NCBI RefSeq assembly: GCF_900188145.1
Contig: NZ_FZOJ01000020.1
Coordinates: 1-64,000 of the forward strand
Source: Anaerovirgula multivorans
GTDB taxonomy: Bacteria; Bacillota; Clostridia; Peptostreptococcales; Natronincolaceae
DNA length: 64,000 nt
Direction: 5' to 3'
Both the position numbers and the translations under genes were made by a program. Below are positions 62,442 to 64,000 of this stretch, in pieces. The notes beneath the pieces are model-generated. The model saw only the letters and a list, made by a program, of their open reading frames with translations, was not told the origin of the DNA and ran no database searches. Each line of letters begins with the position of its first letter. Within the stretch, counting starts at the first letter, position 1.

Positions 62442-63650
62442 TTGTTAAGCCTAGGAAGTATAAACAAAAAAGTACAAAGAGCCCAAGCAGCAGTACCTAA
62501 AGTAGTAAATGCAGGAACAAAGCAAGCTAAACAAATCACCCAAAGAGCAGTAGCAGCAATCCCTAGAGTTATAAACCCTAGAAGTATAAACTCTGTAAAG
62601 AAAGCTGTGAACAAAGGGGAAAATGCAGTAAAAGACAAAGGAAAACAAATCATAGATAAAAAAGTAAAAGATGGGAAAGAGAGAAAAGAAAGAATACTAG
62701 ATAAGCTGAAAAAAGAATGGAAAGATGCCTGTACAACAGTAAAAAGAGGGACACTAACCATAGGCGCAGTTACAGCTACAGCAGTAGGAGTTGCAGATGC
62801 GGGTAGAAATTGGTCAGAGTTTCAAGATAGGCTTTTAGGAAGAGGAAAGTATGCAAAAGCTGATGCAACTACTGAAGCAGCGAGGGGTAAAGTGAATATT
62901 AAACCTAAAGTGGCGAATGATAAGGGGACGAGTAATATTATGGGTATTGATGAGCAGGATGAGAGTATCCTATCAAAAGCTGATTATGTTGCTATGATTG
63001 CATTAAAGTATGAATATAAAAGATATGAAGCGATAGGCGATAATTTAGGCATGGATGCAGTAATGAGAGCGATGATGGCAATACGGCAACAGGCTAATTA
63101 TAATGGAAAGTACGATATGACAGATTCAAATGGAGTATTAATAGAAGAATATAATTACAGTAGTGATAAGGTAGCGACAGTTACAAAAACATACGTTACA
63201 TCTATCACATCAAGTAATGAATGGAGAGAAGGTACTAAAGGACTATATATAGCCTCATATCTTTCAGGATATGCACCTTTTCCATATGGATTTACGTTTA
63301 GTAAAGCTATTTCAGCATCTGATCCTGTTAAGAACAATTTAAAGCTTTTTAGTAAAGAAGGTCTTCAAGAATTAGGAGTAACTTCGATAGGAGACATTCC
63401 TGTTCCAATTAATAAATGGAAAGTATGGGATACTGCTCAATTGGCACAGAGCCTAGCTAATCCAAGCATAACTGAAGGTGATTTTAAAGTTGTAGTAAAT
63501 TCGACAGAAGATAAAAGTCTAACTATAACTACAACAACAATATATATAAAAGCGGATCTAAAAACACTATACGTTTATAATCCACAAGTTGTTGAAATAC
63601 AAGGAGGGTATTGGAGACAAAAGGCGGTAAAGGAATGGCAATATGACTAA
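62442..63650 (+). CDS. Unrecognised 402-residue protein with basic N-terminus
   Basis: I recognise no family. The first ~100 residues are highly basic and helical with a degenerate internal repeat (QAAVPKVVNAGTKQA and VAAIPRVINPRSINS). One hydrophobic segment follows (LTIGAVTATAVGVADAG, about 105-121). The remaining ~270 residues look globular, with aromatic and Thr-rich beta segments (VATVTKTYVTSITS, SLTITTTTIYI). No signal peptide, so export would need another route. TTG start after AAAGGAGGAAAA. It could be a phage, plasmid or contact-dependent effector-like protein; nothing decides it. Confidence 0.6.
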   Translation: MLSLGSINKKVQRAQAAVPKVVNAGTKQAKQITQRAVAAIPRVINPRSINSVKKAVNKGENAVKDKGKQIIDKKVKDGKERKERILDKLKKEWKDACTTVKRGTLTIGAVTATAVGVADAGRNWSEFQDRLLGRGKYAKADATTEAARGKVNIKPKVANDKGTSNIMGIDEQDESILSKADYVAMIALKYEYKRYEAIGDNLGMDAVMRAMMAIRQQANYNGKYDMTDSNGVLIEEYNYSSDKVATVTKTYVTSITSSNEWREGTKGLYIASYLSGYAPFPYGFTFSKAISASDPVKNNLKLFSKEGLQELGVTSIGDIPVPINKWKVWDTAQLAQSLANPSITEGDFKVVVNSTEDKSLTITTTTIYIKADLKTLYVYNPQVVEIQGGYWRQKAVKEWQYD

Positions 63651-63673
63651 TTTTAAAAGGGGGAAAGAAATGT

Positions 63674-63952
63674 ATGATGTTTAAGTGTCCTCACTGTGAT
63701 AAAAAGACAATTTCATTATGGAAGAAGTTGTTTCTTGATCCAAGGTATAAATATGAATGTAAGGAATGTGGAGGGTATATAAATATACCGTACTATACCC
63801 TAATTGTATTTGGGGTTATAAGTTTAATAATTGTATATATAATATCGGTAGTATTGAATAAAGGATGGATATATACATTGTTTATTTTAGCTCTAGTGGC
63901 TATAATATATGAAGTAATAGTGCTATTGTTTGTACCTATTATAAAAAAATAG
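63674..63952 (+). CDS. Small zinc-ribbon membrane protein
   Basis: A 92-residue protein with a zinc ribbon (CPHCDKKTIS and CKECGGYI, about 25 residues apart) followed by two hydrophobic helices (about 42-63 and 68-89). This plan is common among uncharacterised Firmicutes proteins. AAAGGGGGAAAG is upstream of paired ATGs. It follows the unknown gene by 23 bases, so they are probably cotranscribed. Confidence 0.65.
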   Translation: MMFKCPHCDKKTISLWKKLFLDPRYKYECKECGGYINIPYYTLIVFGVISLIIVYIISVVLNKGWIYTLFILALVAIIYEVIVLLFVPIIKK

Positions 63953-63955
63953 TTT

Positions 63956-64000
63956 TATACATGTCAAGGGGACGTATACATGTCAAGGGGACGTACATGT
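63956..64000. repeat. 19-bp tandem repeat at the window edge
   Basis: TATACATGTCAAGGGGACG occurs twice in tandem (63956-63974, 63975-63993) and TACATGT begins a third copy cut by the edge. The CAAGGGGACG core resembles words often seen beside REP-associated transposase genes in clostridia (from memory), so a mobile element may begin just beyond. Confidence 0.7.

Overview
The window is AT-rich, densely coded DNA from an endospore-forming, low-GC Gram-positive anaerobe of the class Clostridia. The evidence is a cotJABC spore-coat operon, an alpha/beta-type small acid-soluble spore protein, S-layer-homology anchoring, two type I signal peptidases and strong Shine-Dalgarno sequences. Gene content resembles Alkaliphilus-like clostridia, but the genus is inference. 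I saw no rRNA, tRNA, CRISPR array or intact insertion sequence.

Layout. 0.4-31.6 kb is mostly housekeeping: mnmA, nnr, cotJABC, PrsW-type protease, a YtxJ-like protein without cysteine, two signal peptidases, a CBS protein, a nucleoside kinase, a DMT exporter, queG, a Lon-related protease, kbl, an RND efflux pair, ylxP, nth, an FtsA-like ATPase, VanW, ogt, an LCAT-like hydrolase and a TraB-family protein. 31.9-39.8 kb holds a CAP-domain protein and then a cobalamin riboswitch with terminator. The riboswitch precedes a late-pathway and salvage B12 operon (cobU-cobO-cobS-cobC-cobQ-cbiB-cobD). A 30-codon ORF overlaps both cobC and cobQ. 39.9-44.5 kb carries a PerR-like regulator, a HAD phosphatase, a DUF362 ferredoxin-like protein and a secreted 5'-nucleotidase with a LysM domain.

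44.5-58.1 kb looks like an iron/heme and redox island. A leftward operon (Crp/Fnr regulator, DUF454, two CydDC-like ABC half-transporters, YgbA-like protein) lies back to back with a rightward heme-acquisition operon. The latter encodes a 1.4-kb-residue S-layer protein with four NEAT-like domains, a Shp-like heme protein, an IsdE-like lipoprotein, a permease and an ATPase. The expected route is surface NEAT to Shp to IsdE to ABC importer. The NEAT gene contains eight 36-bp repeats and a near-identical 693-bp tandem duplication. The Shp-like gene is split by a 9-A tract: a -1 shift would add a spacer and a membrane anchor.

58.2-60.4 kb returns to core genes (DUF362, DegV, spore protein). 60.5-64 kb is an accessory stretch: a holin-like fragment, two micro-membrane proteins and a ribbon-helix-helix protein behind a promoter whose spacer is a perfect 18-bp palindrome, an exonuclease-BRCT fusion, an unrecognised 402-residue protein, a zinc-ribbon membrane protein and a 19-bp tandem repeat at the window edge. 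At least three families of short inverted repeats are scattered through intergenic DNA; one supplies the stop codon and last residues of a transporter gene.
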